Assembly (NCBI GenBank): GCA_009869945.1
Contig: WIXG01000020.1
Span: forward strand, 1-64,000
Direction of reading: 5' to 3'
Source of the DNA: Mesaphorura yosii
Taxonomy: Eukaryota > Arthropoda > Collembola > Poduromorpha > Tullbergiidae
DNA length: 64,000 nt
This document shows positions 63,134 through 64,000 of the stretch, one piece after another. The notes under the pieces were generated by a model. That model ran no database searches, was not told the DNA's origin, and was given only the letters and a program-made list of their open reading frames with translations. The translations under genes were made by a program, and so were the position numbers. Within the stretch, counting starts at the first letter, position 1. Each line of letters starts with the position of its first letter.

Positions 63134-64000
63134 TGCGCTGTGCGTTGCTGTGATCTGGATCCTACCGTATTGACTTTGGTAATTATTGGCCGTAAACGCA
63201 GCAGAGGCAGAAGCAGAATTCAGAATTCGCTTTACGAGTGGAGAACAGAAAACTGAAGAATTGCGCCTTCTCGTTCCTTTGAATTCGGACAATGGGCTGT
63301 TCAAATGACAGAAGTTGGAAGCACACGAGTCTGTTGAATTCGACATTCGGTTGCTCGCCGCTTCTTGTTATTTTAACCCGGCTGATGAAGATGATGACGG
63401 CGACGTAATAGCACGATTTTAATTTGTGTCGTGACTTGCCCTTTAGGGAATAGGCGTTGTCCTTTCTTCTTGTATCGTAATATTACCTGACATTTCTCTC
63501 GTCCATTTACATATTACTCCGTATTATAGATTTTTGTCCATCCCTCAGTCCGAATTTACGCACCGCTGCTGTCTGGTCGACTGATACCCATCTCATCATC
63601 ATCAGTTCTAATCTACCCGACTTTCCTTCTCTGCCTATCCGTAATTATATTGATACGTCTCCTTGCATGTCCAGTCAGCTCTATTTAGTGTCTAATGCAA
63701 GCATGCCCCTCGTGACAGGCCAGACCAATTTGGATGCATTTTGTAATCAGAATCACTAATCGACTTTCCTAGTTTAATTTGTACGGGGCTGTTCTTTTCC
63801 TTTCTGACAGTAGGATACGGACAATGCAAGTTATCGACTCTTTCAAAGGAATCATTCTCAATCCTGAGGTGTCCATTATATAAAATCGGAACTTTCGATT
63901 CGTATCTGTCGTACATTTTTAAGTGATAAGATCAGATCTTTCCCGTCGGTACAAGCACAAAAGCGAGACGCAGCTACGAAAAAGCAAGGTTTCCATTGGC

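Larger units (their letters stand above)
48001..64000. other. Intergenic sequence, no gene supported
   Basis: About 16 kb. It contains a GGAC tandem run at 51390-51413, a compact palindrome at 52022-52047, a short GGCACC run near 60990 and a TATATAAAAG at 63107. Open frames are short and unrecognised. An open frame at 49062-49421 with one internal TGA looked protein-like but matches nothing I recognise. Confidence 0.55.

Overview
The window is animal nuclear DNA, most likely from an arthropod or another ecdysozoan. The evidence is a single split gene with GT-AG introns from 63 bases to about 3 kb, an Eps8 adaptor protein of invertebrate type, and a degenerate Tc1-like DNA transposon. I cannot fix the species. 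There are no prokaryotic operons, CRISPR arrays, rRNA genes or convincing tRNA genes.

Region 1 (1-16,100, + strand) is the 3' part of one gene, an Eps8 homologue. I reconstructed twelve exons: 8-32, 303-444, 2059-2215, 4714-4834, 5072-5304, 7314-7455, 10437-10631, 12421-12513, 13257-13308, 14695-14862, 14926-15224 and 15298-15705. Reading phase is kept across every junction, giving 677 residues and a TAG stop. The N-terminal PTB half lies before the window. The visible part holds the helical central region, an SH3 domain split over two exons, a 17-codon mini-exon plus proline-rich linker, the SAM-like actin-binding effector region and a charged tail. A 3' UTR ends near an AATAAA at 16,076. 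The largest structure in the introns is a perfect 95-bp inverted repeat (2727-3010).

Region 2 (about 16,100-31,808) has no gene I can support. It contains a nearly perfect 298-bp fold-back element (28,470-28,767) with nested hairpins in each arm.

Region 3 (31,809-33,033) is a decayed Tc1/mariner element. Its roughly 200-bp terminal inverted repeats each carry two copies of a 26-29 bp motif, placed about 175 bp apart and symmetrically on both sides (IR/DR architecture), with TA at both borders. The transposase is broken by frameshifts and by an internal deletion that removes the second catalytic aspartate.

Region 4 (33,034-64,000) is about 31 kb of unique-looking, non-coding sequence. It has many short chance open frames on both strands, a few short simple repeats, one compact palindrome and some TATA-like sites. 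Together with region 2 it makes roughly 48 kb downstream of Eps8 without a recognisable host gene. I did not find a convincing new multi-gene system. The most notable items are the two long inverted repeats, the IR/DR transposon and the Eps8 micro-exons.
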